Source: Cavia porcellus (Eukaryota > Chordata > Mammalia > Rodentia > Caviidae). From it: 64,000 bases of DNA. The DNA is taken from assembly GCF_034190915.1 (NCBI RefSeq), contig NW_026947502.1, positions 36,238,785-36,302,784 of the forward strand, given 5' to 3'. The translations under genes were made by a program, and so were the position numbers. The notes beneath the pieces were generated by a model. That model was not told the origin of the DNA. It did not search any database and was given only the letters and a program-made list of their open reading frames with translations. How positions within the stretch are numbered: position 1 is the first letter of the stretch; the number at the start of each line of letters is the position of its first letter. Positions 22,200 through 34,890 of this stretch are shown here, piece after piece.

Positions 22200-24484
22200 A
22201 TCGTCCCTATTTGGGCTGGATTACTGGTCACTACCTACTGTGCGTTTGCAAGACATCGTAATTTATTTTTTAACTCAAACATTTCTGTGGGTGAAAAGGC
22301 CCATCCCCAGGGTGTTTGTGAAAGGTAAGTTATAAATGTTTAAGAGTGCAGCTACCTAAGGACTTAACATCAGTTGGAGGAGACAAGAGCCCGATCAAAA
22401 AGCAAAAAGATGATGGGGGGAATGAGCTGTTTATAGATGGTTTTGAGAAGTACCGACAGATTCTTGGACATCTAGATAACATGCAAAATTACACATAAGA
22501 GCAAGAAACACCCAAAACAGTGCTCAGACTTTCTCTGAAACCCTCATAGAAGAAGGATTCAAGGCTGAGACATCCTTGAAAGTTGCTTTAACATTGATAA
22601 CCTCCATGCAAAAGTTAAAAGACTGAGTGGTTGAGGGCACATTTAAAATTGTTAAAACACAAGGTGACCACTAAACCAACAAAGCAGAAAATGGGATGAC
22701 CCTGCAGTGTAGGAAATACAGACTTACAGAATGAATTGGATTACTCATTCCCCTCTAGGAATAAGATCTGACTTATGCCTTGTTTCTTAAGGTATATTAT
22801 ATTAGGAGAGAGGTCATTTTTCATATGCTGTGATACCTAGTACCTGCTTGCTGGGAATCACACCAGTAGCATAAAAAAGATGCTTACTGTAGCATTATTT
22901 GGATAATTAGAGAATTAGTGGTAGTTCAGACATGTGTCACAGGAGAGTAAGAAAGCTCTACGGAGGCATTTCATGAAATATCAAGCAATTAGTAGGATCA
23001 TGCGCTACATTAAAAAGTTAAACTGAGAGCTGAAGTGCCTTACATATGCCAGATGAAGAAATAGATACACTTCCTAATAATTTATAGTTTCCATTTTATT
23101 ATATATAAATATATAACACATATAATACATTATATATATCACTGACATTAGTTGTAGAGAATAGGTTGAAAATGAGAGTGGAAAAATATAGGAGAAACTT
23201 TATGGACTAATAATTGTGCTGTATGAGAAATATAGTTGAATCAAACTGCACAACTGAAGAAGAGAAGAAACAGCTGTAAGAAAGGAGGGAGAAAGGGAAG
23301 GACGGGGTAAAATGGGAGGTGAAGAAAAAGAGGAAGAGAGGAAAGAAGGTGGAAGCCTAAGAAAAAAAGACAGAGAAATCAAAAGGCAATATTGGAAATA
23401 AAACCTGAATATAAGACAGTAACAAATTAATTTTACAGCCAATCAACTCAGAGGTTGAATACACTGAAGAAATGGGATTTTGGGAAGTTGAAGGTACGGT
23501 TCAGGACACCTGGGCAACAGTGCTGCCTTTTATCACTTCCTGCCGCATCCCTCCAGGGAGGAGCATATGGTCTTCATGGTACTCCATATGGATTCCAGAA
23601 CAAAGAAAGCTTCATACATTAAACATTCCCCGGAATAGAATTACATCATTTTTAGTGTAAATTCTTTTGAGAATGGTGGCGTAAGCTTGAGTATGAAAGG
23701 ACCATGGCTGAATAAGAATGTTATTTACTTTTTAATTCTAGCAGACTTATTCCTGTGGACTGTCCTTTAGGGAAGAGTCCTAGCAGATTAAACTTCATTT
23801 TGGGTTCTGCCTTTATAAAAGCCTTGCCATTCCAAGATTATTAAAATAATTAAAACATGAAAAATTCCTAGTACCTTATAAGTTGTTGCTATGTCAGTCA
23901 ATCATAAATTATAATGCAAACACTTCAAAAACCAGAATATGGTAGGAGTGGGATTATATTTGGCACATTTGATTGAATTGGCTTTAAATAGGATCACTAG
24001 TTATTATAAGAATGAGTTTTAGCTTTAGAAACACTTGTGCCCTTTAAGAATGAGATTTGATCCAGCCTTCCTTACCTAAGGGATTTTGTATCAGACAGAG
24101 GTCCGTACTATGTACCTTGCCTCTGATCATCTACTGTGATTCATGCCCATTGCCTGTTAATAACTTACTTCCCTCTGTTGATCCCACAAACAAGTCTTCT
24201 GAATTACTATATCTTGTTCCCACCCATTTTACCATAACAAAATATATAAAAAATATAGAGGCACTGTGGTAGTGATAACCAGTCAGGAAAAGAAATAACT
24301 TAATCTTTCATTTTTCATTATGGGCAGATATCATGTGCTCAGGAACAGAGGAAGAGAAGTGTGAAAAAGGAAAAATGACCTTGGAGAAAGCAGTCTATAC
24401 AAAAGCCTGTCAATGAAGGAAGGGAAAGGGCTTGAGAAGCTAGAAGTCTCATTACTCTAAGTTAGACGCAGCAAAAACATCGTA
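22200..24484. other. no recognised gene
   Basis: Mostly unassigned DNA, with an AT-rich microsatellite at 23,098-23,140 and a purine-rich tract at 23,260-23,400 (source of a low-complexity minus-strand frame). Frames at 23,472-23,660 and 24,057-24,272 show no domains. Confidence 0.45.
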
Positions 24485-24568
24485 GGGGGCCAGAGATATA
24501 GCTCAGCAGTACAGCGCCTGCCTGGTAAGGGTGAGGTCCTGAGTTCAATTCCTGGTACAGAAAAAAAC
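24485..24568 (+). mobile_element. ID SINE, 'GAGGTCCTGAG' type
   Basis: GGGGGCCAGAGATATAGCTC, GCGCCTGCCTGGTAAGGGTG and GAGTTCAATTCCTGGTACAG, then A6. It differs from the young type in the D-arm and anticodon arm and matches the 13.95 kb copy better. Confidence 0.9.
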
Positions 24569-25568
24569 TTAGAAAAAGGAATGGATTGAATAAATTAAGA
24601 AGGGCTTCATAAATGAGATGAGGAATAAAAGAGAAGCTAAACTGGTGAATAGAAAAAATCAACAAAAAGAAGAATTTAAGATTCAAGCAGTTATACAGAC
24701 CAAAGAATTAGACTTCTTGACTGCTCAGAAATGATCGATTGGGGTGGACAATTTGAGCTAAAATACAGGTTGCTGATTCTAATTAATATAAGAGCAGAGA
24801 GTCCAGAAAAGATTATATTATTATCAATAAAATGCAAGAAAACTATTAAGTACATACTCATTAGGAAGTACCACTATATCTTAGGTTTCTGAAAGTCAGT
24901 TCAGTTTGGTATTTTCTCGGCACTGTACATAGATGTTTGTATCCATGAGAAGGTCTTTGTAGTTGGCAAAATCACCATTCTGCCTACAAGCAGTTGTAGG
25001 CACACATTAGATACTCAGTGGGTGCTAAGTGCTTATCCTAAATGCTCAACACTGTCAAAGTTCCAAGGCCTATATCAGCAATGCGAGAGTAGAATCAATT
25101 GTTCTATGTATCCTCAAATGAGTAGCAGATTCTTCAGACCAACAAAAACAAAGACAAAAAAATTACCTCAAAAATATGTTTATTCTAATTTTTTAATCCT
25201 TGTCCTTTTCTTCTGCATGAACGAGCTATGACATGCATTGTAGTTTGATGTGGATTAGCACATAGAAATACATTCCTGAATAACACTGTTCATTGAGAAA
25301 ATAGCTGCTCAATAAATTGAACATGAAAGAACTATAATCTCTGAACTTTAATTAAAAACACATTGTATATGTGTGAATTTATATGAAAAAACAGAAAATA
25401 GAGAGGGAGGACTTGCTAGGAGTCTAATTATGATTTTAGTGAAACCAAACCCTAAAGAAGAAACTTAAAATCTGTATTTGGACTGAGTAAAATGAGACGT
25501 GTGAGTGTTGTTGACAGGCAGTATTATTGAGATTAGGTTTGTGTAACTGCCACTCAGGTGGCAGGAGC
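24569..25568. other. no firmly recognised feature
   Basis: AT-rich. GCTGCTCAATAAATTGAAC at about 25,305 resembles an L2 or MIR tail. The plus frame at 25,022-25,231 is not recognised. Confidence 0.4.
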
Positions 25569-25569
25569 A

Positions 25570-25715
25570 GCCTCAGTGTCCCCAGACTTCACATCTCTTT
25601 CACTTCACAATTTGTCTCAATTTATTTCTCTATGAAATGGAGCAGTTCACCTAAATAATAATCTCCCAGGTCCCTTTTGGCTTCAAGATTCTTTGTTCCA
25701 GTTAGTAGTTCCAGT
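25570..25715 (+). mobile_element. MIR-like fragment
   Basis: CTCAATTTATTTCTCTATGA leading into AATGGAG corresponds to the MIR core, followed by TCCCAGGTCCCTTTTGGCTT and a TTCTTTGTTCC end as in MIR/MIR3 tails. Old and degenerate. Confidence 0.5.
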
Positions 25716-25954
25716 GGTTATGAAAATATTTTTTAAAAGTTTCTTCAATAAAATGCCTGGAATTGGTTTTACAGATGTCATTCAACTATCTATGATAGAA
25801 AAGAAGGCAGTAAAGTTCAGTCTGCATCTACACGTTAACTACAAGCATGGTTTCACACAATAAGAGAACTGGAAGTAAAAAATTCTTTTATGAATTCAAG
25901 TATGAAAGAGGGGATGGATGAGTTGTTCTCAGGCTCTCAGCGTATAAAAGTCCA

Positions 25955-26290
25955 ACCCTCAGTGTGTTCCCCGTTGCTGAGACAAAATACCTGATATGAC
26001 TCAAAAGAGATGTTTATTTTTGGCTCATGATTTCAGAGGTGACTGTCCACGGTCTCCAGTGGGCTCCAAGCAGAAGCATCATGGTAACAGGACAGGGTGC
26101 AGCAATACTGCTCACCTCGTGGCCGCCAGGCAGCAGAGAGCACAGGATGCCAGAGACAAAAGGGCTAGGAACCCGGTAAGTACCTAAGGTCGCACTGACA
26201 TTATCCACCCAGACATTCTCAGAAATGTGCTTTACTAATTCCCTAGTGTCTCCCAAGCCAATCAAGCTACCAATCTGGTTCAACTGTCAC
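25955..26290 (-). mobile_element. MaLR LTR (rodent MT/ORR1-like), antisense
   Basis: GTTGCTGAGACAAAATACCT, GTTTATTTTTGGCTCATGAT, TTTCAGAGGTGACTGTCCAC, GCAGAAGCATCATGGTAACA, CTGCTCACCTCGTGGCCGCC and AGGCAGCAGAGAGCACAGGA occur in the order of a rodent MaLR LTR read backwards. The overlapping short frames (25,996-26,283) are within the LTR and not genes. Confidence 0.75.
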
Positions 26291-28365
26291 AAGTTTCTTA
26301 TTTATCTTCAATAGCACATAGTCTGGGGCCTTGCAAATCATATATTCAGTACAAATGTGTGAGTAAATACATCAATGGATGAAAAGAAAGGAAAGAGGAT
26401 GGAAAAAGTAAAGGAGGAGGAAAAAAAAAAAGACATAGTGCATATGTATTAATGTATCTGATGGTGCTTCGTTCTCTAGAAGAATTAATGATGCTTAAAT
26501 ATAGGAATGGTGTATGAGGTGAGAAGAAATAGACCCAGTAGAACAATAAAGTCATTAAGAATATAAGCTTGATTCTTCTCCTTGCAAAAGAAATGATCAG
26601 ACAGGATCAGGGGAAATAAAAAAATATTCATCAAGTTTAATCTGGTTCATTTAAGTTGCTTTAATGCAATCCATGTACACTCAGTCTTAAATATCACAGA
26701 TATGTATTTCTCATATTTTTCTCTCAACTCACAATCATTTCCTGTTATTGTGCCCTAAAGATAATGCCTAAGGAAAGCAGAACTAGATTTGGATTGGATA
26801 AAAGTTGAGCACTCCCACCACCAGTGTACCTCTTGCTACCAGAACTTGCAAAAGGAAAGACAAGAATTTGCAAAAGAAATACAAACAAGGCAAGAACCAT
26901 ACAATCTTATTCTATATTTTCTTTATAAACAGTATAAATCCAGGGAGTCAGTGGGTTTCACAGGAAAGCAAGCAGGATATAAACCTTAAGATTTAATTCT
27001 TGAGACAAGCTAGTCTCTCCCATTTTTTGCTAGAAATAAAACAATAGCAATTTAGAGAACCAAAAAAAAGCTAAAGTGTGACACTTCTTATCTTCTTTTG
27101 TCTTACAAATGTCATCATCACATGAGTAAGGAAGAAAGAGGAGGCACTAGCAAAGATAAAGCCAAAATAAATTCTTGTAACAAAACCAATTCTAAGTATT
27201 AAGATTCACTTTGATCAAATAGCTCATGGTGAAGTGTTCCATTACAACCCGGTTGAATGGTCATTTTCTGGAAGCAAATTGCAGCTCCAGCCTGTACACA
27301 CGCCAAAGGTGGCAACATCTGAGGCAGCCGCCCCACCCTGACCTCCACACACATTACCTTCCATCATCAGGCTGTCAGAGCAGCTGGCAAGACAGTATAC
27401 AATATGCAGACATCTCCAGAGAAGGAAAGTGAACCTCCACTGAATTCAAAGCACCTCTTTAAGTTTTATGAATATCTTCTCCATTTGAACAAATGAAGGC
27501 TTAAATTAGGTAGCTCTAGGATCTCAATGTTAAATATGCGTACAATTCAATTAACTCACACCAGCGTGTTCCCATAACTTTTTTTCCTTTTGTACCATGC
27601 TCCTTAAAAAAACTGAAGCCCAGGCAAATGAGGTAATGATGGAATGTTACATGGGCTTTTGGAAGAAGCAATTAGTGGTAGGTCAGAGGCAGGGATCACA
27701 GAGGGTCAGAAGCAGAACCTCGCTGCTTTCTGAGTGCAGCAGCTGCTTCTAGGGCTGGCTGGGACCTCCATGAAACCTGAACCAGAGGAGACCCAGGCTG
27801 AAACTGAATAGCATTTAGCAGAGTTGAGCATGGAGTTAAGGAATCATACAAACCATAAGACCCTGTTTCCATGCCACATTCCAGAGAGCTTCAAAAGTAT
27901 AGCTGGATCCAAAACTATATTAATTCAGGATGCTGAAGAAAATGACACAAAACTAAATGGCTAGTATCAAAATTATAGTGCAAGTGCACTTTCTTGGCTT
28001 AAATTATTTGGATAATTGCCTCAATAGAATAGTCAAACCCGCCATCTACCTAAAAAATAAATACTAATCAAAGCCGGCATTCTTCTTGAACTCTGGGGTG
28101 TCAGTACTTTATCTTTATTCAGAGTGATTCAGGTGCTACATTTCAAAAATTCAAAACACATTTGTTTAGGGTCAAATACACTTACAAGTGAAACAGTGTC
28201 ATGGAGAGGGACAGTGGCCCTCTACAGGTACTTGAGGAGAAACAGATCTTGATGGCTGAACAAGTGGACACTTCCTGACTGAGAGCCATGCTAGCCACAG
28301 AACGATTCAGTACTTGAAAGGGTGGGTGAAAAAAGTGGGCAGGACAGTGGGCAATGAGGGTGGCA
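26291..28365. other. no recognised gene
   Basis: About 2 kb. Overlapping plus frames at 26,789-26,996 and frames at 27,226-27,432 and 28,182-28,445 lack recognisable domains. GC-richer patches at 27,290-27,420 and 27,690-27,800 could be decayed LTR material. Confidence 0.4.
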
Positions 28366-28369
28366 TTGG

Positions 28370-28460
28370 GATTTTGATACCAGCATTGCTCCTGGGGTGG
28401 GATCATTAGCAAGTCACATAAGCAGTTCAGGTCCCAGTTTCTCAAGGTGTAAAATTAACC
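28370..28460 (+). mobile_element. MIR fragment
   Basis: AGCAAGTCACATAAGCAG, TCCCAGTTTCTCAAGGTGTA and AAAT form the recognisable core of a sense MIR. Confidence 0.55.
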
Positions 28461-29960
28461 AATTATTTAGCACTGATTCTTTTTCTGTTAGGTTTCTTCC
28501 TTCATCAAATCCTGAAATTGAATTGGTAAAAACCAGACTTCTATATTTACTTTTAGTTCTTAGGTTCTTGATTTTTTAATTAAAACATGACATGAAATGG
28601 GCAAAATAGTGGTTGATTCAAGACTTCTGTGATGAGAAATGCAATCCTGAGTTACCAAGCAAACGTTATTGTAGCAAAACAGCTTCAGATATCAGGATGA
28701 GCTTGGCCTCCAGGAATAAGAACTTGCAGCTCAACTATTCTTTTCTCTCAGGAGAATATCTGCAGAGATAGTGACCAAAACATAATCCAAGCCCCAAGTT
28801 CTTTATACCGCATCAACACTGTCTCCCACACCAAGTGAACCTTGCCCTTGTACCAGGTCTTCTCATGCTTGTTGGAGGCTGAGGAGCACCACGAATGGTA
28901 TCCTCAGGAGAGAAACAGGAGCCTTCACTGTTCTTTGTGTCTCATTTTATTACAAAACAAACAAACAAAAAACACTTCCTAGAAGTTCCCAGCACATTTC
29001 TAATCGAGTCTCAGACAGAATTTTGACCTATTCTTGTTTCCATACCAAACATTAAAAAAAAAAAACACCCACTGGCTTTATTAAACTATGGACTCACACT
29101 CTGCCCCTTGGAATATGGCTAACATACATGGCTGTGTGGAAGTGGATATTGACAGGATAGAAGTAGAGGCATAGCTTTAGAGAAGGAATCAGAAATTGCT
29201 TCCCAGGAAACACCTTTACAATAGGCCACTATTCTAAAGAAAATAAATTAGACCAATGATCTATTATGCTATTATGAAATTAGATATTCCCAAATCTATC
29301 ACTTAATTAAGAAGGGAATGTTGAAGAAATCAAGTACACTAACAAAGGAGAGTTCTGTCTCTTTATGATCTCTGATAAACTGGTAGGAAAAATAAAATAT
29401 ATAATTTGTATATTAATATAATATACATACTATATATCATCAACCTGACCAATGTAATCTGCTTGTGTCTTACTGAAACAGAGGCATGAGAGAACAGAAG
29501 ACAAGGTGGTGTGCCAGAAGTTTAAATAAACGACACAGACCAGAGGTAACAGAACCCTGAGGCAGACACAGAGGACATAATGAGGAGAAGAGGGACTCAA
29601 AACAAGTGTGACAGCTGGAATAAGAGCTTCTAGTGGCTGATTGGATGTGCTTAGGAAAGAAGAGCACAGAGTTTAAGGTGATGGTCAAGGAGAGAAAACA
29701 GACAAAAGACAAGAAAAAGGACATTTCCTGAATAAGAATGTGAGAAGAGAACAAATTTGAGTTTGTGGACACTTACACTGCAGACTGTGGTGTCTCTTGG
29801 GGTTCATCTCAGATGCCTCCCTGGAGCCCCCATCTTTCTGTGGAAGAACATGGAGCAAAAATGAAAAGAATGAGTTAAGAACAAAATTCTGAGGAAGACT
29901 GACACATAAGGAGTGAAAGAAAAGCCTTAAGGAAATTGCTTGAGACATGGAAACCAGAAG
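28461..29960. other. no recognised feature
   Basis: Unassigned AT-rich DNA with overlapping minus-strand frames at 29,470-29,948 that are rich in Ser, Leu and Phe, as expected from antisense reading of purine-rich DNA. No homology seen. Confidence 0.45.
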
Positions 29961-29961
29961 A

Positions 29962-29997
29962 GAAATTACACAATAAGCTTATTACACAATAAGCATT
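29962..29997. repeat. short direct repeat
   Basis: ATTACACAATAAGC occurs twice with 3 bases between, at the left edge of the L1 fragment. Confidence 0.85.
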
Positions 29998-30165
29998 ATA
30001 AAAATATTTAAATGTCACTGCCCAGTAGGAAAATACAAATAAAAACAACACTGAAATTTCATCTTTTCCCCGAAAGAATGATCATCATCAAGAAATTAGA
30101 TAACAAAGTTGCAAGGAAAAGGGATGATTGTGGGTGGGAATATAGACCAGTCAAACAAGGTAAAC
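29985..30165 (+). mobile_element. L1 ORF2 fragment
   Basis: Sense order of the L1 ORF2 C-terminal region: AATACAAATAAAAACAACAC, GAAATTTCATCTTTTCCCCG, GAATGATCATCATCAAGAAA, TTGCAAGGAAAAGGGATGAT and GGTGGGAATATAGACCAGTC. Confidence 0.65.
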
Positions 30166-30171
30166 ACAAAC

Positions 30172-30218
30172 CCTGTTCTGTAGCAGACACTGAGTCAATG
30201 CCTGCTGAATGAATGATC
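30172..30218 (+). mobile_element. L2 3' tail fragment
   Basis: TCAATGCCTGCTGAATGAAT with a second partial GAATGA unit is the terminal part of L2 LINEs. Short. Confidence 0.4.
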
Positions 30219-30247
30219 GTGTGGATGAGCAATAGATACTTGCTACA

Positions 30248-30410
30248 AGCTGGCTATGGTGGTGTATGCCTATATTCCAGAACTCAGGAGGCCAGACAGG
30301 AGGGTTTCTCCAAGTTTGAGGGCAGCCTGAATTCACACAGTGAGTTCAAGGATAATCTGGGATTCACAGCAAGACCCTGTCTGGAAAAAAAAAAAAAAAA
30401 AAAAAAAAAC
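30248..30410 (+). mobile_element. B1 SINE with long A-tail
   Basis: GCTGGCTATGGTGGTGTATG, AACTCAGGAGGCCAGACAGG, GTTTGAGGGCAGCCTGAATT, then CAAGACCCTGTCTGG and about 26 A residues. A second half-repeated GAATTCACACAGTGAGTTCA fits the internal B1 duplication. The 73-codon frame here (30,213-30,434) is SINE-derived. Confidence 0.88.
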
Positions 30411-30429
30411 AGAAACAAGATAGAAATTT

Positions 30430-32990
30430 GGTAGATTAAAAGTGTAGCACCTAGTGTTTAGTTCACATTTTGTTGGAGTCGGAAGTGACATACCTTAGCA
30501 CATATTTCTTCTCCTACTCTGTTAAAGATTAGAAGCAAAAGCAAAGAATACAGGAACAGAACAAGATGCCAAGAATGTTCGATTTAAAGTATATAAAGCA
30601 GCACAACAGGAAAGAAATAGAGCCATGCTGCGTGTTAACAGGCAGAAAAGTTCAAACGGAATTTGTTCATATTGACTCATGAGATTCACGTCATTCTTTA
30701 AAAGGATACCATGTGCACTAAATGGAAATTATAAATTTATACATTTATACCATTTTCTTGTTTTAAATAAAGCATTATAGAAGTGATTGCTTTAGTGGAG
30801 AAGAGGGCAATTGGAGCGGTTCTTATGTTGCAGTAACACACTCGATAACTCTCGCCTCTCTTTTTTTAAATGCAGACTTCATGGCTGATCATCTGTGTCC
30901 ACTTTTTAAAAGAGACAGAAGTAGAGAATAGTATTTCTCTAGGCAAGATGAAAACATCACAGTGGCCAAGAGAAGCGAGAGTCAGCTCTGGTGTCAGAGC
31001 CCATGGGAAGACGTGTAGGTGATGCAGAGCTGGAAGCCGCCCTGCTGCTGGGAGCCAGGCACCACATGTAAGCTACAATAGTGCCTCTGTCCCTCTCCAT
31101 GTCCTAGGAGAATCTGAACAACCCAGTATTTAGATTTGTGTTCACATTTGATGGAGAAAAATGAAAAGATATTTTAAAAGAAGGGAGAAGTGATTTTTAA
31201 AAAAGAGAGAGACAAAACAAACGTACAAGTCTAGTAAAATGTGCTGTGGAACCATGAGTTTGCATTCTCACCCTGGTCACCCTGCTACGGTAACAGATGT
31301 AGAAATTTATGTCGGATGAAGAACAGGACAGATTACTGTGAAGAAGCTCAGGCGGTTTTATCCTTAGAGCTCTCCTTTCTGTTATACATCTTCCGAGCTT
31401 TGCTTAGCATAATAGCTACCATCATTTCCACACAAACATTTTCTCATCTTACAAACCTGTCTCCAGGTTTTGATGGGGTAATGACGTTGCAGTCTTAACA
31501 AAAAAAGAGCAGAAGTGGGCACAAACTTCTCTCCACCAGGAAGTATTGAGTCTTGGCTTCTGAAAAAATCTGCTTCCTAAGTCTTTTAGAATACAAGCCA
31601 AGGGAGAGGAAACAGTTTTATTACCTCATCTTACCAACAAGCTTAGCCTGACACAAGCATTTTCTTGTGGAGTTCTCACAGCCTTTTAGAAATATCCATC
31701 TCCAATGCACACTGAGGTTTCACCGAAAGACACTCATCATGCTGGTGAAGATGAGGATGGAGAGCGGAAAACTTTAGACAACATAGGTAAAAATGGAAGC
31801 TGAGAGAAAAATACAACAGCGAAAAGCCCTGACGTGTTGAGTCTTCTGTCTCTGCTATTTTAGTTCCCCACAAAACCTACTTAAAAGCTAGTTCTAACTA
31901 CCTATTTCCCGAGCTGTCTCTAAACAGGGATTTGGTCACATGGACTCTAAGTTGAGAACATTCTGAAATTTTGTCATTTCATAATTTCCTTGCTCTTTCT
32001 ATTGCCCTTGGTGACTTGTCCTTTTCAATAGCTGGAGCCCTTTTTGATCCCAGAGTAAATTGAAATACTCTTTGGAAGGGTTGTGACTGATTATATGGCT
32101 GACAGCCACAGGCTAATTAGCACATGAAAGGTGCCAATCTGAAGCTAAAACGCTCAGGACAGAGATTATAGAGAGAGATTCACCATTTCCCCTGATACAT
32201 TTTTTACTTTCACTTAAAGAAACAGACAACCACCACTGGATATTAACACTTAAATATTTCTCGGTATTATTAAGAATCACCGCAGATATGTCCAGAATAG
32301 AAATTGCTTGGTCTCGCCCCAGACCCCAGGAATCAGAACGCTCTCCAAATGGTGCTGTTGTATGTAAGGAATGAGAACAGTGAAGCAGAGGGCAGGCAGT
32401 GCTTCACATTCGAAGGCAAAACGTAGGGCAGAGAGACTGCTGATTGAATCAGAATATGCTCCTTCTGAGCGATCAGTAGGGAAAACACATTCACCAGAAC
32501 AACTTTGACTTCAGGTCCTAATCATCAAATGTAGAATCCAAAATAATCCAGCAACTTCAAAGATAGCCTCCTAAATAAGGTAACCTCCCCGTGGATCAGA
32601 TTTCCAGACTGCTGTATAAGTGAGCAAGGCATTTAACCATTTTGCATTTACAGACAGTGATTGTGAATGAAGGGGTTCCCTGTACTCAAAGTCTAAGTGA
32701 ATGAGTAGCATGGTACTACGCATGTGTCAATGCACACAATTATAACGTGACACAGCCCTCAAAGTATCTCTCTACAACCGTAGTCTGCTTGGTAAACTTT
32801 GATTTCTAAGCATGAGATCAAACTAATTGAATTTAGTATTCTAGAACATTTGATCAGAGCTCAAAACAAGAAGTAAAAATTGTTGACTGAAAGCCAGTAA
32901 ATTAAAATCAGGGAAACAATTGCTGCTGTTTAAGATTTTAAAACTCAATTCACTAAGTTGTGTGTTTGTCCAAGTCACACTCAAATTTCA
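30430..32990. other. no recognised repeat or gene
   Basis: About 2.5 kb, one of the longest stretches without a repeat that I can name. Frames at 31,241-31,498 (85 codons, +) and 31,676-31,873 (-) show no family match. The piece 32,040-32,180 contains TAATTAG and E-box-like sequence and might be conserved non-coding DNA. Confidence 0.45.
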
Positions 32991-32994
32991 ATCC

Positions 32995-33052
32995 TTCTCT
33001 TGCAGCCTGCCAAAGCGCTGGGATCACAGGCCTTCCTCACCACCCCTAGCTT
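32995..33052 (-). mobile_element. B1 5' fragment, antisense
   Basis: TCTTGCAGCCTGCCAAAGCG and CTGGGATCACAGGCCTTCCT followed by CACCACCCC are the antisense left end of a B1; the rest is missing. Confidence 0.65.
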
Positions 33053-33411
33053 CTAAGAGTAGGCTTGGCTTCCATGAGGATGAGCAGAGCACAAACTGCA
33101 CTTACCCTGGCTTCAGATCCTTCCGTCGCTCTGCCCATGCTTGATCTAGCATTGTAATTTCACACTGCTGCCATAAGCTGATGGCCTAGACCAATACCCA
33201 CTGTCCAGTATTGATACACTGTTGTCTTACAGATTTCCTAGTAAAACCTTCTTCTCTATCACATTTACTTCTTCTAGGAGAACATTTTATTACTGGTGCT
33301 TGATAATGTTAAATCTATGAAATTTATTTTAAGCATTTCAGGTCAACAATCATGAAGGAATAAATCTGGGAAGAGTTTGAGATGTGATATCCATGAATAA
33401 CATCTGTGAGT

Positions 33412-33860
33412 TCATTCGCTTGGTGACACATTTATATTGATTGCCTACTACCCATTCATCATTACTCCATGTAACAGAATATAGTAACAAAGTAAAGCCA
33501 AAGTGTTATCTCTCTGCGAGCTTTCATTCCAGTAGAGGGAGATGACACATTAACAAATAGAATATCGGCTAGTAAAAAGCAATACAAAGAAGATTAGAAT
33601 AGGAAAATGGAAGAAAATGATTGGCTGCTTTTGTCAGTGATCAAAGAAGATCTCTCTGAGGAGGTAACATTTAAGGGAAAATTTAAGTGACTACAATGAG
33701 ACAATTGTGGGATATTAAGGGAAACACATTGGTGAAAGGACCAGCCAAGGAAGAGCTCCTAAGGCTAAAGAGAGCTTGGCATGTTTCAAAAGTAGAAAGA
33801 ACAGTTTGAGTGGAGCAAGATACAGTCAGAGCTGTGGTCAGCTTCTCAAAGAAGATGAGA
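33412..33860 (-). mobile_element. L2 LINE, antisense
   Basis: It runs in antisense L2 3' order: TTGATTGCCTACTACCCATT, GAGCTTTCATTCCAGTAGAG, GATCTCTCTGAGGAGGTAAC, GAGCTTGGCATGTTTCAAAA and TTTGAGTGGAGCAAGATACA. About 450 bp, well preserved for an L2. Confidence 0.7.
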
Positions 33861-34109
33861 GATTTGGGCTACACATAACAATTATGCAGCAATTCATAAA
33901 ATCTCAATACAGTTGTTCCTATGAATATGTAAGAAGAAGAAGAAGTTGTCTTTAAGCAATAAACACTGACATATTTAGGGTGTAGGAGTTGTCTACAGTC
34001 TACTTACAAGTGCATCAGAAAATATATTTTTATTTCAATACTGCATGAAGAGTTAATATTTGAGTAAACTGGGAAGGATGTATGGAAATTTTAAACTAAA
34101 TTTTAGAAC

Positions 34110-34615
34110 TCTTTTCAGAAACTTGAAATTAAAGTCAAAAGTTTAAAAAACTTGGATGACAATAGGACATATTGCTACACAATTGGCTAAAAGCAAAATG
34201 TCTGAAAATTCCAAGTGTGGACAAGGAGATGAAGCAATTAAAACTCTTTTTTATTTTAAAACTCTTTAGAAATAATCACTAAAGATAAATATATATGTCT
34301 AGTTTAAGGTCTAACAAATCTGTAGTTGTTTGTCAAAATGCATGTGTAAGAATTATCACAGGAGCCCTCATAATTACTTTAAATCAAAAACAACCCACAA
34401 ATATCTCAGCATGGAAATGGGTACATTAGACAGGATACACTCATACCAGGATCATCCCATGAATGACCTACAATTGCACATAATATTATGGGTGGATCTT
34501 AGGAACGAGGTTAAAAAAAACCCAGAAAAATAATATGTAATGAGTTTGAATCACACAGTCCACAAATGGGAAAACATCCTTTCAGTGGAATTTGAAAGGA
34601 ACGGGAAGTTTGTTG
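34110..34615 (+). mobile_element. L1M 3' fragment
   Basis: AACAACCCACAAATATCTCA, GAAATGGGTACATTAGACAG, GGTGGATCTTAGGAACGAGG and TTTGAATCACACAG follow the end of L1M ORF2 and the start of its 3' UTR. Strongly decayed. Confidence 0.6.
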
Positions 34616-34619
34616 GCTA

Positions 34620-34890
34620 TACTTTTTCTTCAGAGATGAGGAATGAACGCAGGTCCTTCACACTGAGCTCATCCATAGGCCTTTTAGTTTGAGACAGTCT
34701 TGGTAAACTGCTAAATTACCCAAACTGGATCAGACAGGGTAAAATATGTGAGTAGATACTTCATTGATGCGCATATACAGATGGCAAATAAGTATGCTAA
34801 GAGAATCAGTCCTAAGACCCTCCTGCCTCTGCTTCCCACAATTCTGGGGATGCAGATGTGTGCCTCTATGCCTCTTTTACTCTACTTCTT
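34620..34890 (-). mobile_element. B4 SINE interrupted by an L1-derived filler
   Basis: Antisense ID part (GAGGAATGAACGCAGGTCCT, CACTGAGCTCATCCATAGGC), then TTTTAGTTTGAGACAGTCTT and antisense B1 (TTACCCAAACTGGATCAG). After a foreign segment (34,733-34,806) the B1 resumes: ACCCTCCTGCCTCTGCTTCC, GGGGATGCAGATGTGTGCCT. The 75-codon frame at 34,748-34,975 is formed by this junction. Confidence 0.7.
34733..34806 (+). mobile_element. L1 ORF2-derived filler inside B4
   Basis: GGGTAAAATATGTGAGTAGA and CATATACAGATGGCAAATAA correspond to contiguous L1 ORF2 sequence, about 74 bp with no tail and no visible TSD. The first 22 bases are identical to those of the L1 copy at about 36,215-36,236. Confidence 0.7.
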
